Below, one piece after another: positions 12,710 through 41,159 of a stretch of DNA of 64,000 nt. Every line of letters begins with the position of its first letter. Position 1 is the stretch's first letter. The DNA is taken from assembly GCF_041260155.1 (NCBI RefSeq), contig NC_091935.1, forward strand, positions 40,261,303 through 40,325,302, given 5' to 3'. A program made the translations under genes and the position numbers. This DNA is from Ptychodera flava (taxonomy: Eukaryota > Hemichordata > Enteropneusta > Ptychoderidae). The notes beneath the pieces were generated by a model. That model had not been told where the DNA came from and did not search any database. It was given only the letters and a program-made list of their open reading frames with translations.

Positions 12710-13784
12710 GGCTATTGACAAGGTTGAGACGACCCAAACTAGCCAAAATTAGCCAAACCACCATAAACCACCATAAACGACCCATATCATCAAGTAAACG
12801 ACTAAAATAAGCACAGGGATGAAATATGTCTCAGATTTCTGGAGAAACCGCCCCAAAAACGGCGAAAACCAGCCGGCATTTTCGATCATTGCAAATTCCT
12901 ATACATGCCATCAACGAGTTAAGGGGTTCGGTTTGTTTCTTCAATAGAGGGCGCTGTGCAAGATTGTTACTGCTTTTACAACGTAAAGTGTAGCACAGGG
13001 AATTTCCCCGTTGTCGTGTTTAGTGGCTTACCAAGGAATGAGATCAAAGTTTTTAGTTTATTACATTTTTACAGCTCATTCACATTTTTTTTGATACCAA
13101 CATTAATTTATTTGAATAAATTCTACAAACCAAATATTAAGATAACATGTGCCGTGGCCCTGGTTCCATACATGTACATACACATACCTGCATATATGTG
13201 CATGCATGCATGCATGCACACAAACATATATATGCGTGCATGCAGGTTACCATGGAAAGTTGAAGATCTAGCAAATAAATAGCAAATAGATGGCATTGAT
13301 GGAAAATCATTAAAGAGTCTCTCTTGGAGCAAAAAAAAGCGCAAAATCTTCCAAAACATAGTTAAACACTAAAAATCGTAGAACTTAACCTTTTTTCACT
13401 CACCTGCACATTATTGGCCGGTGAATGAGAGTCTGGAGACCACATGTTTTCGAAAATTCGTCAATTATGCCCCACTAGCACTGCACTGCACAAAGTTTGA
13501 AAAAGCGCCCTCCTTCGGTGAGCCCAGTTACGATGCTGAAGTTATTTTCGTTTTCAGTTGTGTCATCGAAATGAGCCCCACAACTTGGTAATTGATAGTA
13601 CCAACAACATGGCTGCCCGCAATTCTGTCGACGGTTTCTCCAGAAGGTGGAGTTTTATTGTATCCCTGAATACCTAGAATGTTTGTTTTAGGTCGTTTAC
13701 TTGATGATATGGGTCGTTTTTGGTGGTTTATGCTGGTTTGGCTAATATTTGGCTAGTTTGGTCGTCTCACCTTTGTCAATAGCC
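12710..13784. mobile_element. Non-autonomous DNA transposon, long TIRs, 9-bp target duplication
   Basis: The element is 1075 bp. Its left end reads GGCTATTGACAAGGTTGAGA and its right end is the reverse complement, with about 130 bp of imperfect terminal inverted repeat (shared blocks AGACGACC, ATCATCAAGTAAACGAC and TTCTGGAGAAACCG). Identical TTTCGTTAA copies flank it at 12701-12709 and 13785-13793. Long TIRs with a 9-bp duplication are typical of Mutator-like elements, so that superfamily is the best guess. No transposase frame is visible. Confidence 0.82.
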
Positions 13785-14820
13785 TTTCGTTAAAGCTCCA
13801 TAAGGTGTAAACTTATGTTTTGGCTATTTTTTTCAAAACTTTTCATTTGTTTTGTGGTTTCCCTACACTTTCTGCATTGAATCCCTAAACTGTAATTTAA
13901 TGCCAAGTATTCAGCATATCAACACAACCTATATGAGTATAATCTCCATTATTATTGTTGAAAATTGTATTCAAGTCCGGACTAGAATTCATTTGTAAAC
14001 AATAAACAATGATCACTTATTATACACTCAGTGTGACAGTTTTCGGACGACCTCAGTTTTCGGACATTTAGCCTAATGACATGCTTTTCGTTGTACTCAC
14101 TTCACTCCGTATTGATAGCGTTTTACAAGTCATGTTACCGCATATTAAGTCAGGTAACGTTGCTGTCCCGTCTTGAATAGTTATTTTTTCGGTAGAAGCT
14201 ATTTTGGGCGCTACAAACTTGGCGAAGTTAGCCACACCGTACGATACAAGGTGTCGAACGCAACACACAGAGACAGCCCATGTCCGATATCTAAGCGCCA
14301 TACCCTAGCACGTCGAAATACAGTTGCGTCGTCCATGGATTAAACGTAACTAATTTAGGCCTATCAAGAAATTTTTACAAACAGTTTTCTAAACACATCG
14401 AAATTGAAAATCGGGGGTTTGAAGTTTCAAAATATCAATATTTAACCCCTATAAGGGAGCCGTCATTATTTACGGCCTGGGGGGAGTCGGAGGAATTGCT
14501 TTCGAAACTCCAAAATTTCGAGTAACCCCCCCTGCCAACCATGACGTGTTTGAGTAACCCCCCCCCTCTCTGCTACAGAAATTTTGAGTGACCCCCCCCC
14601 CAAAAAAAAAAAAAAATTGGGAAAGTTAAATATCTATACAGTAAAATGGATTGCTGCTGCGACAGGCCTGTACAGACCCTGATTATATAAACCCTGTGGT
14701 ATAGGTCTTTGTCGGAAGGAGGTTCCAATTGCTGTGGCAGGGGCTGATGTACAGGTCTGTATCCAGTGCTCTGGTGACATGCAGTTATTCTGTAGGATTT
14801 TTTTTCAAGAGGGGGAAGAT

Positions 14821-14894
14821 GTGGTGCGAAAGCACCACAAGAGACCGCATAAGCGGTCGCGGGGGGAGGTCAGGAGGGGGTGTCCCCCCTCCTG
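14821..14894. other. Three consecutive perfect hairpins with four-base loops
   Basis: 14821-14838 has stem GTGGTGC with loop GAAA. 14843-14858 has stem GACCGC with loop ATAA. 14871-14894 has stem CAGGAGGGGG with loop TGTC. All three lie within 74 bases inside the TAA-flanked element. They look like a structured transcript fragment, but function is unknown. Confidence 0.8.
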
Positions 14895-15454
14895 CCATTG
14901 GAGCTTTTGAAAAATAGAGATTAAAATGGTGTTATTTGGTGGCACTTGGGAGTATTTTTTGTGGGGAGTATTTTTTCGTATAAAAAACTCAAAGGAAAAT
15001 AAATCTGAGACAGTATTCCAAAACTTATATTTCAGTTCACTGATTTCAACTATATTTTTTGAAACCGAAAAATAGCGACAGACATACATTTATTCACATT
15101 TATTATTTATTATTATTCTCCTGCAATAAAAGATGGGTTTGTTGTCAAGGCATTCAACTGGTTTTAAACTTTATAGCATCAGAATAAGCTTGCTTTACAC
15201 ATTTTCCCCTATCGGTAACCTATACAATGTAGAATATAGAAAGCAGACGTTTCTCATTAATGATCAGGAAAGTATATCAATCTTTAATCAGGAAATACTG
15301 AAAAATGTACTCAGTACTAGCCTCTAACATAAGGCTTGCCACTTCGAATAGCTGATCATTCTCTGATCATTCTCTGATCGTCTGAAGATCACAATAACGT
15401 GAAACACATAGTGTAATGAGATTTTAGTTTCTACTTGAAACCACCTGTATTATG

Positions 15455-15569
<115 letters not shown>

Positions 15570-16521
15570 ACACAAATACTGGGTATGAATATACATATCT
15601 TTACTATTATTTTTGTATTAATTCGTAACTCCACTAAATGCTTCAATACATGTCAACAAAATTGAGTAGCTCCCCCCTTTCTTGTTCTCCACTTTTGAGC
15701 AACCCCCCCTCCTTGTAGCTTTCGATTTTTTGAGTGACCCTCCTCAGATTCCTCCGACCCCCCAGGCCATAAATAATGACGGCTCCCTAATCACATTCCA
15801 AATACGACGTCCGATTACTGCGATAGCAGTCCGATTACTAAGCACTCAACATGGGGTCAACAATCTGGCAACTTTGACCCCCTAAATACCACTTCCGTCC
15901 TGTTAACAGTTTGAGGATAAACACAATAAAGTTTCATAAGGTATGGTAATAATATTTCGTTGTGTTCGTCATTTATGAAACGGCTCTGGGCGAAATTCAC
16001 TACCCTGTCCGAAAACTGCCACAGTGAGTGTACACACATACAAGCTGTGTTGACAAAAAGAATACTCGAAATTGCAGCATGACAAACTGATTCGGGTCAG
16101 ACATGGTAGTTGATATACAGAAGAAGAATACTGAAAAACTTGCCACAAGTTACAGCTTATGTCTCTTTAACATCTAAACACTTCTTCAAGCATGATAAAG
16201 AAGTACACAAAAAAAAACAAAATCAAAGAGAAAAACGACATACGGACAAAAGAAATGAGATATAATTAGCGGCGAAAAAAATAAACAAATAGGCAAGGAA
16301 GGAAACAAACAACCTGCAGTGGAGCAATTGTGAGACTGGTAGGCCTAACTTGATGTAATCACCCTCATGCCTCGCTCCAAATTTGAACATACTGCATGGG
16401 GACCTGCGCGAAAATCAAGATATCCTCCATATACTTCTGATGATATCTGTGATATCAAATAAAATAGCTGCATTTTTTATCAATGGTCTCCTCCACAGGC
16501 CTTCTGTGACTGGGTAGTTTG

Positions 16522-16620
16522 TAAAAGTGTAGTTTATGCTACGTTCCGACGTTCTGTTCTGTAGCCTAGGGCTGCAGAACAGAATCGAACGTCGGAACGT
16601 AGCATAAACTACACTTTTAT
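16522..16620. repeat. 99-bp palindrome
   Basis: The left arm begins TAAAAGTGTAGTTTATGCTA and the right arm is its reverse complement to 16620. Each arm is about 43 bases with one small bulge, around a short spacer holding CCTAGGG. No flanking gene is seen. Confidence 0.88.
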
Positions 16621-16803
16621 ATAATAGACTTCGAATTCAATGTCAGAAATACAACGTCCATACCCACAGCTCATTTCGCATCGTTCGCATGTGGCATGGG
16701 GCTTGGGAGTGGGGGCAGGATAATTAAGGTTTGAACAACCGCGCGGTATTCCCATGTGAGGCGATTTCATACTCTCTCTAGATCTCCGAGTGCTTTATAT
16801 TAA

Positions 16804-18256
<1,453 letters not shown>

Positions 18257-18259
18257 TAA

Positions 18260-18540
18260 GTTTAATTAAGTGTCCTCACCTTAATTAGATCCGCATCGGG
18301 GTAGGTAATCCTCTACTAAGGTGTTTGGGTATGTGTCGCCCGAATGAGTCACTTTTTCACGAAAGAAAATCCTTAAACACGAGTCACTTTATATAGATTT
18401 ACATCCCCCAACCTAGATAGGAGTCAGTATCAACGGAAATGTCCCCATACTTCAGCAAAAACCTTCACGTGTTGTCAAATAACCGTACGGTAAAACTCTC
18501 TCTCCAATTTGTCCAGAAATTAAAAGCCCCAATGAAGGGT
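18260..18540. other. Spacer between the two TAA-type elements
   Basis: Nothing recognisable: no coding signal and no repeat structure seen. Confidence 0.4.
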
Positions 18541-19957
<1,417 letters not shown>

Positions 19958-20099
19958 TAATAGAGCAAAACAACCAACCTCTTCAGCAAAATTAATGTAG
20001 TAGAGATTTATGTCGAATTCAAGCTCTTGCCCAAAAAAATGTAAAACAAAAACATTATGATAGGGCTAACTCGTTCATTTACTTACATAATGGAATGGT

Positions 20100-20300
20100 C
20101 CCAAAGAACTGTTGCATGTAAAATGCCCCCCCCCCCCCCCGTATTTATTCTGTCCGGGCCCCAACCAGAGGGTGCTCTTCCAGGGCGGAAGTACAGGGCC
20201 CGAGGAGCAGTCTGGGTAACCGAGACTGCAGCTTTCCGCAAAGGAAACATCTGTGACGTCACTTAAATCCAAGATGGTGGATCCGTAGAAATCTGTTTTG
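20100..20300 (+). promoter_or_regulatory. Probable TMEM259 promoter region
   Basis: The region lies 300-500 bases before the TMEM259 start codon. It has a perfect CRE palindrome TGACGTCA at 20254-20261 and AAGATGGTGG at 20271-20280, close to the YY1-type AAGATGGCGG motif common just downstream of animal transcription starts. Promoter function and start site are inferred. A C-run of about 18 bases lies at its left edge. Confidence 0.5.
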
Positions 20301-20532
20301 GTTGTGATGGTCTAACAAAATGGATAATATATGTCAAATTAGACGACATATAGGGACTGTCCGTGATCTCATTCGGCCAGGAGAACATCTTATACTGATA
20401 GTCGTTTACTAACCCGAACAAATTGATGGAAATACCGGAGTTTATTTAGTTTTTGGACGCTGCAAGTAGAGGACTGAGAAGGCCTTGGAGTCTTGGTGCT
20501 GGATTACTGATATGAAAATTTGTTAGCCATAA

Positions 20533-34993
<14,461 letters not shown>

Positions 34994-35762
34994 TATGTCA
35001 TTTGCAGATATTGTATCATTGCAGGAATGCAAATCAAGACTGTGTTATTGTATTGGAACTGGTGTATTAGCAGTAAGGTGGTAACATCTACTGCACATCA
35101 ATATGGATGTAGTAGCAGGCAATTGTATCTCATAGACCATCTGATTTGCAATGGAAGGAATTTATACTTTAGCCTGTGAGGGCAGTAACATTAAAAGAGA
35201 TTTTCTACTGAAAAGTCCAGGGTCAGTGTTTCAAAATGACCATCCATGGAAAGGCCAGGAGATCACAACTTGTTTAAATGTTATACTCATCAAGAGTTGA
35301 ATGATGCAAGCCTGTATGTGACATTGGCCGATGCTAATTTAGGAAGAATTGTAAGAAGTTGCACAATTTCATTTCCACAACTGATGCTAGTTGTATCATC
35401 AACCGTACTACTTGTACAAAGTGTAACTCCTAAATTGTGCAATCAAACTTGAAACAAAATGTTTCACCTAATCTTCATTTTGTATCTCTTTAAACTTATC
35501 GAATCCCAGTTGAATGGAAGGGGGATAAACATTTTTAGCTAGCATCAGTAATGATAAGTAATTTTTATGCACATCTACAAACAATTGAAATAAGCAAAGC
35601 AGGTACAGCTGTATCTGTCTTTAACATTATTATGATAGGTCTCAGCAAGCAACTCTCATCAAAATTATTCAGACATGATTAAAAGAAATCTTTCGGTTAA
35701 AAATGTTATGTTAGGTGTGAATGGATAGTCATCCTATTCCAATGTAAAATTCTTAAAAAAAT

Positions 35763-35768
35763 AATAAA
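35763..35768 (+). terminator. Candidate TMEM259 poly(A) signal
   Basis: AATAAA about 770 bases past the stop, followed within 30 bases by a GT-rich stretch (TTTTTTATGTTGGTTGTTGT). This would give a normal-length 3' UTR. Confidence 0.55.
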
Positions 35769-35785
35769 ATATTTTGAATCTAAGT

Positions 35786-36440
35786 GTTGTGCAAGCTTTT
35801 TTATGTTGGTTGTTGTCAGCATCTAAATGATGTAAGAAGTGTCATGCAAATTGACATGGGTGTAATTGCCATGGTTACCAAAGGATGTACAGTGCTAAGA
35901 ATGGATTTAATGATTATACTGATATATCTTTAGAATGATTAATTTTGCTATCAGATCAATCTTACACACCTGTTTTAACGATGCCATTTGGTCCAGCATG
36001 TGTGGTGTCAATTCCAAAGTTGTTGCAAAGAGTTTAGAAATTGAATGGTAGGGAACACTGCATTCCCTCCTTGGCATTCAGCTGTACATGACATTTATTT
36101 CATGCTGTATACAGCTCTGGTTTCCTTTCCTTAAGATGACTTGGCTACCATCTATAAACTGAGCACTCAGCAGTAGTTAATCCTCTATCTAAAGGGCTCC
36201 ATTGACAAACCATAGAACAAAAATACAACTTGGGAGAAAGGACTAAGCTGTAGTGAAAATCATTGTCTGGTAGCCATAGTGCTGACCAGACTTGTCTAGT
36301 AAGCTAGTTTTTGAAGGGAGCTTTTACTCAATCATTTCCACAGAAGTGGTGTAGTAAGATGTTATTTATAAGAACATGACTCTTGGCTCCGTTCAAAGAG
36401 TTTGGCTTTTAGAATGCAAGGCTATGACAACTGATATTGG
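35786..36440. other. Intergenic, no feature recognised
   Basis: The region follows the likely TMEM259 3' end. No coding, RNA or repeat signal seen. Confidence 0.4.
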
Positions 36441-36442
36441 TT

Positions 36443-37660
36443 ATTAGCTCCGCTGTCAGCGACGCGGAGCTTATCAAATAGGTTGATTATCTGTCGTCGT
36501 CCGGCGTCTGTCGTCGTCCGTCAACAATTGCCTTCTCCTCTGAAACCACAAGTCCAATTGCTTTGAAATTTTATATGCAGTTCACTTGGGGTGACCTCAC
36601 TTCAGTTTGTTCAAATCATGGTGAAATTTTCATATTTGTATTTTTGGGGCATTTTTTGGTGTTTTTGGTAAAAAAATCTTCTTCTCTGAAACCGCTCGTC
36701 TGATTGCTTTGAAATTTGATATGCAGTTTGCTTAGGGTGACTTAAATCAGATTTGTTCAAATGGTGGTGAAATTTGCATATTTGTATTTTTAAGGCAATT
36801 TTTGTCATTTTTGGTAAAAAAATCTTTAAAAATCTTCTTCTTCAAACTACTGGTCAGATAGCTTTTATATTTAGTACATATGTCCCTAGGGATGATCTAT
36901 TGCAGATTTGTTCAAATTGTGCAGAAATATGCAAATTTGCATTTTTAAGGCAATTTTTGCCATTTTTGGTCAAAAAATGTATTTCTCAAAAAGTACTGGT
37001 CTGATAGCTTTGAAATTTGGTATACAGGTTTCTATAGATGAACTAAGTAATATATATTGAATTTCTGATGAAATCTGTAATTTTGTATTTTTGGGCAATT
37101 TTTGCCATTTTTGGTCAAAAAATGTGTATTTCCAAAACTACTTATCTGATAGCTGTGAAATTTGGTATACAGGTTTCCATAGATGAACTAAATGATATTT
37201 ATTGAAATAATGATGACATCTGCAATTTTGAATTTTAGGGCAATTTTTCCCATTTTTGGTCAAAAAATGCGTTTCTCAAAAAGTACTGGTCTAACAGCTT
37301 TGAAATTTGGTATACAGGTTTCTATATATGAACTAAGTGTGATATTTTGAAATTATGATGAAATCTGCAATTTTTATTTTTGGGGGCAATTGTTGCCATT
37401 TTTGGTCAGAATATTTTATTCTCAAAAAACTACTCATCAGATAGCTTTGGTTGACATGTCTTTAGGGATGATCGAATGTGATATATTCAGAGTATGATGA
37501 AATCTTCAATTTTGTATTTTTGCAGCTTATTTTAGCCACTTTTTTCTGGCCACTGCATTGAGTTATCAAAGATTTCCACCTTCTTCATCAACATGTGTCA
37601 AAAATAGTTATTCTGTACATAAACACAGCGGAGCTATATCGGCCGCTAGGTCGCTTGTTT
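36443..37660 (+). repeat. Hairpin-headed degenerate tandem repeat (GCTCCGCTG type)
   Basis: It begins with GCTCCGCTGTCAGCGACGCG then GAGC, has a GTCGTCCG-rich tract, then about seven degenerate units of roughly 120-140 bp with AGCTTTGAAATTTGGTATAC and GCAATTTTTGCCATTTTTGG. It closes near 37627-37650 with CAGCGGAGCTATATCGGCCG. No gene. Confidence 0.75.
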
Positions 37661-39160
37661 CTATATTTCTGATAAATCATGTCAGATCACCATTAACTTC
37701 ATACCACTGCAATATTAACTTCTTTGATGGGAGCACGTCCCCATTGACTCCCATAGCAGACTTCATGCAATGTTTCACCTCATAGAGCAAAGATCCTGGA
37801 CTTGAGGCTGTAACTGCCCCAACAACATCCAATGTATCACATCATATATAGACTTGAAGATCCTGGACTTAAAACTGTTACTATTCTAGTAACATTCACT
37901 GTGTAATCCCTCTCCTGGACTATGGATACTGCTAGAGGGCCTCAGTGATGTCACCTGGTTTCTCATGCAGTGTTCATTATCTGTCAACAAATGGTGTTCA
38001 ATGAAATAACATTCAACAAGGTTGCGAATTGCCTTTCCCCTTGATTGTCCATGTGGAGAGTTGAGAGAGTAGCTCTTACTTTCAGTGTTTTCATTATTTT
38101 TACTTTAGAAAACATTTACAGGTTCTTCCTCTCCCAAAGAATATTGAAATATAAAATAATATAAAATATTAGCCTTGCAAGCACATTGCATGGAGTATGT
38201 GTGTGATCTTATTGTAGACAAATGGATTCAGATATCAACAATAACAGTGGACACGACACACACACACACACAGCTGTGTTGATAAGTTGCAACTCTCTGT
38301 CTGTATGGAGACCTGATTTTTAGAGTCCAGCAAGAACTAAATGGGACAATACACATGATAGTAGTTACAGGCAGCAAGGCTTTGTAAAGGTACAATGAGA
38401 TAAACCACAGGTCTGAATTGCTAAGAATATACATTCCATTATCAGCTTTTCACTGTATTGAAGTCATTCTAAAGGCAGACACTCATGATGATGTATTTAT
38501 GATGTATTTATGCCACTGTCTTCATTGATCCTCAACTTTGGAGGAGATAAAGGTTATGCAAACAAGTATGATGTTTAAAACAAGGATAACGGAGATTGGA
38601 ATATTAGACAGAGGTGACTTAAACAAGGATTTCTCACATTACCAAAATATGGACAATATGATCTCATTTGACACTGTTTTGCTCTAACATTAATATAGCT
38701 GACTCTTAAAAATTTAATTTGAGGAACAATTGATATTTCAAAGTAACTGATTGTCCATTTTAACATGTGATTCATTAAATGGGAACCTTTGAACATCCAG
38801 TTTGGTATTTATACTTCTTAAAATTTTGCCGGAATTAACTTTCTTACAAATACTTGCAACAATAACAAGCGTTTTGATCTGGTATTTATTGCCAATAACT
38901 TCATACACTAACATTTCATACTATGGGATTAGTAAAAGCAGACTTTCCACAAACTGATATTACAATGTAAAATCTGTGTATTTTTATTCACTTAACAAGA
39001 GATAGCCATTTCAACTAATTTTTTTGACCAGCGATTTTCAATCATATTTTTCGATAATTTCAGACTGCTTCACATGTTTGGTAAACTTTGTCAGCTACTC
39101 CTGTATACTTTCCATTATTACATATGTACCACAGTTTACTTGCATTGAAGCGCGCGCGTA
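37661..39160. other. Intergenic, no gene recognised
   Basis: Only a short (CA)n run near 38256-38272 and unremarkable AT-rich sequence. Confidence 0.4.
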
Positions 39161-39165
39161 CTACC

Positions 39166-39191
39166 GGTATTTGCACTGCAGTGCAAATACC
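39166..39191. repeat. Perfect 26-bp palindrome
   Basis: GGTATTTGCACTG followed directly by its exact reverse complement CAGTGCAAATACC. The same half-sequence recurs in the larger palindrome 200 bases away. Confidence 0.9.
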
Positions 39192-39342
39192 AAAAACATT
39201 ATTCCATACCTGCATGCAAATGAATAGAACAGCGCGTGATCCTTGTCTTTCAATGTGTGTCGCGTAAACTATTTAAAATGTGTTCGCTTGTGTTTTTAGT
39301 TCCTTTTTTTTTCTCGATAAAATAAACAGGGGGAAACATATG

Positions 39343-39541
39343 TAATAACAACAGAACCCCATGGCGAGCGAGCAAGCTTGCCGTACCAGGGCTATTTGCA
39401 CTCGTGTTTGCGTTGAATCCGGCTGTCCTTTCACTCGCTGCGCTCGTGAAAGCACAACCGCCGGATCCCCCGCAAACACTCGTGCAAATACCGCTGGTAC
39501 AGCGCGCTTGCACTCTCTCGCCATGGGTTCTGTCATATTAC
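39343..39541. repeat. Large imperfect palindrome of about 200 bp
   Basis: The outer arms are ACAGAACCCCATGGCGAG and its approximate reverse complement. Inner arms contain TATTTGCACTCGTGTTTGCG and CGCAAACACTCGTGCAAATA. The centre is CACTCGCTGCGCTCGTG. It can fold into a long GC-rich hairpin. Reading frames over it on both strands are artefacts of the symmetry. Confidence 0.85.
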
Positions 39542-39756
39542 AATATTGATCTTTGTACGGAAACAGAAAGCAAGAGTTGTGGACTTAAACATATTTAAGA
39601 GAATGTAAACTAATGTGAAATACTAGTTATGGACATACATGTCACATCATACTTGTATTTCATAGATTGATTTCACTTTATATCTGATGTTCAAAATGTA
39701 ACACTTTTATGAACATTTTTATAGAGCTGATTTTGAACATACAAAATGCATTATAA

Positions 39757-40102
39757 CAGTGTTCGAAATAAACACCTGTCCAGCAGTCCGAGACTGGTTG
39801 TTTTTTCTGCAGGACTGGTAAAATAAAAAAGTTACCAGTCCGGCGGACAGGTTGACTTTAGTGTGGGGAGTCTTCTTTAAAACTATGTCTGCTATTTTTT
39901 CTCCGGGCTCCCATTCAAATTTTATGGCAAGACAGTTTTCTTTCCCGTAAATTCATCCTACTCAACAGCGCATAACAAAAATACTTAGGCACATAAAAGT
40001 AATCGCAGTATCAGGACTGGTAAGTTTTTGGCAGGACAGGCAACTTTTTGAAGTTACCAGTCCTGGTGACTGGTTGATATTTTCCACAAATTTCGAACAC
40101 TG
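39757..40102. mobile_element. hAT-like MITE, 346 bp
   Basis: The left end is CAGTGTTCGAAAT and the right end its reverse complement ATTTCGAACACTG. Subterminal blocks with TTACCAGTCC occur in inverted orientation. The flanks ATTATAA and ATCATAA are similar, consistent with a worn 8-bp duplication. The CAGTG terminus is typical of hAT elements. Confidence 0.72.
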
Positions 40103-41031
40103 ATCATAACTATACACAAAGAGTTCCTATGAGTAGCAATGACAATGTCTGGCCTTGAGGTGACTGTTCTTCAGAGATTGCTAACTCAGATGAAAACTAC
40201 CAGTAGTAGTACACCTACACATGTGAGTATCCTTCAGATATCCATGACTTTGATCTACTGAGCCTACTTTACAATAATAAAAATTACAAATTCATTTTTG
40301 ATCCAAATAGTTTTCACAATCAATCTGCCGGTTGTAGTTGTCAACACACATTTTACAAGCCTAATGTCCTGACTGGTTTTTGACTTCATCATAGGAAAAG
40401 CATGAACCCTGAAATGATTTTTGTTGTTGTCAATATAATACAGTGTTTTATAATGAGTACATGTTTCATTCATGAAAGTATTAGTGAGTTGATATAAACT
40501 ACACAGCTGTCAGGTTGTATCTTGATGCTCTCACTCAGTGTTGGTATCTTACATCTCTCCCTATATGTGCATCAGAATTCTCTTCAGTCCAAGAAACACT
40601 GCCAGGCCTGACATGTTGTAGTATGTAGTTCCAGAAAATTGTGCATTTAACATGTACAAATTTACAGTGTTTTACAAAATGTTGATTTAGAAGAGAAATC
40701 CTATGCAAAGATAAACGCTTGTTGTAAATATTAATCAACATCAGAACAAGCTAATACAGAACGCATTACACAGTTTACAATTGAATCATACATTTCAACT
40801 TGGAATTCAGAACTTTATAACATGGTTAAACTATGCTTACTTTTCTTTACTCATACGTTAAATAATACAAAGTCTTAAATATTCCAAAAATCATCCACAC
40901 TTTTTGAACACAGTTTCTTCTTCAATGCAATGATCTCAGACATAGCTGTGTATGGTTTTGGTGGCATACACATAGATTTACAATCTGCATTGTGGCATAC
41001 ACATAGATTTACAACTTGCATAGTAAAACTC
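40103..41031. other. SHOC1 3' flank
   Basis: Non-coding sequence past the SHOC1 stop. No convincing AATAAA was found on the minus strand close to the stop, so the 3' end is not set. Confidence 0.4.
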
Positions 41032-41159
41032 TCAGAAGAAAGAAAGTCTTGTCTGTCCTTTCATTCCTGGTACTTTCTCATACATCAATCTTCGTCTTTT
41101 GCTTGCAGTCAGAACTCTGTGATCTTGTGATGTGAACAGTGAAAATTCATCCACTGTGT
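41032..41159 (-). CDS. SHOC1: SHOC1 terminal exon
   Basis: The acceptor is GGTGACAG, downstream of a T-rich tract. It encodes [20 protein letters not shown] then [20 protein letters not shown] and a final F before TGA. The basic YEKVPG and GQTRL tail is the conserved C-terminus of animal SHOC1 proteins as I recall them. Confidence 0.92.

Noticed and set aside
39250..39598. Overlapping Cys/Arg-rich frames on both strands
   Set aside because: They mirror each other because they lie across a 200-bp palindrome. No coding evidence.
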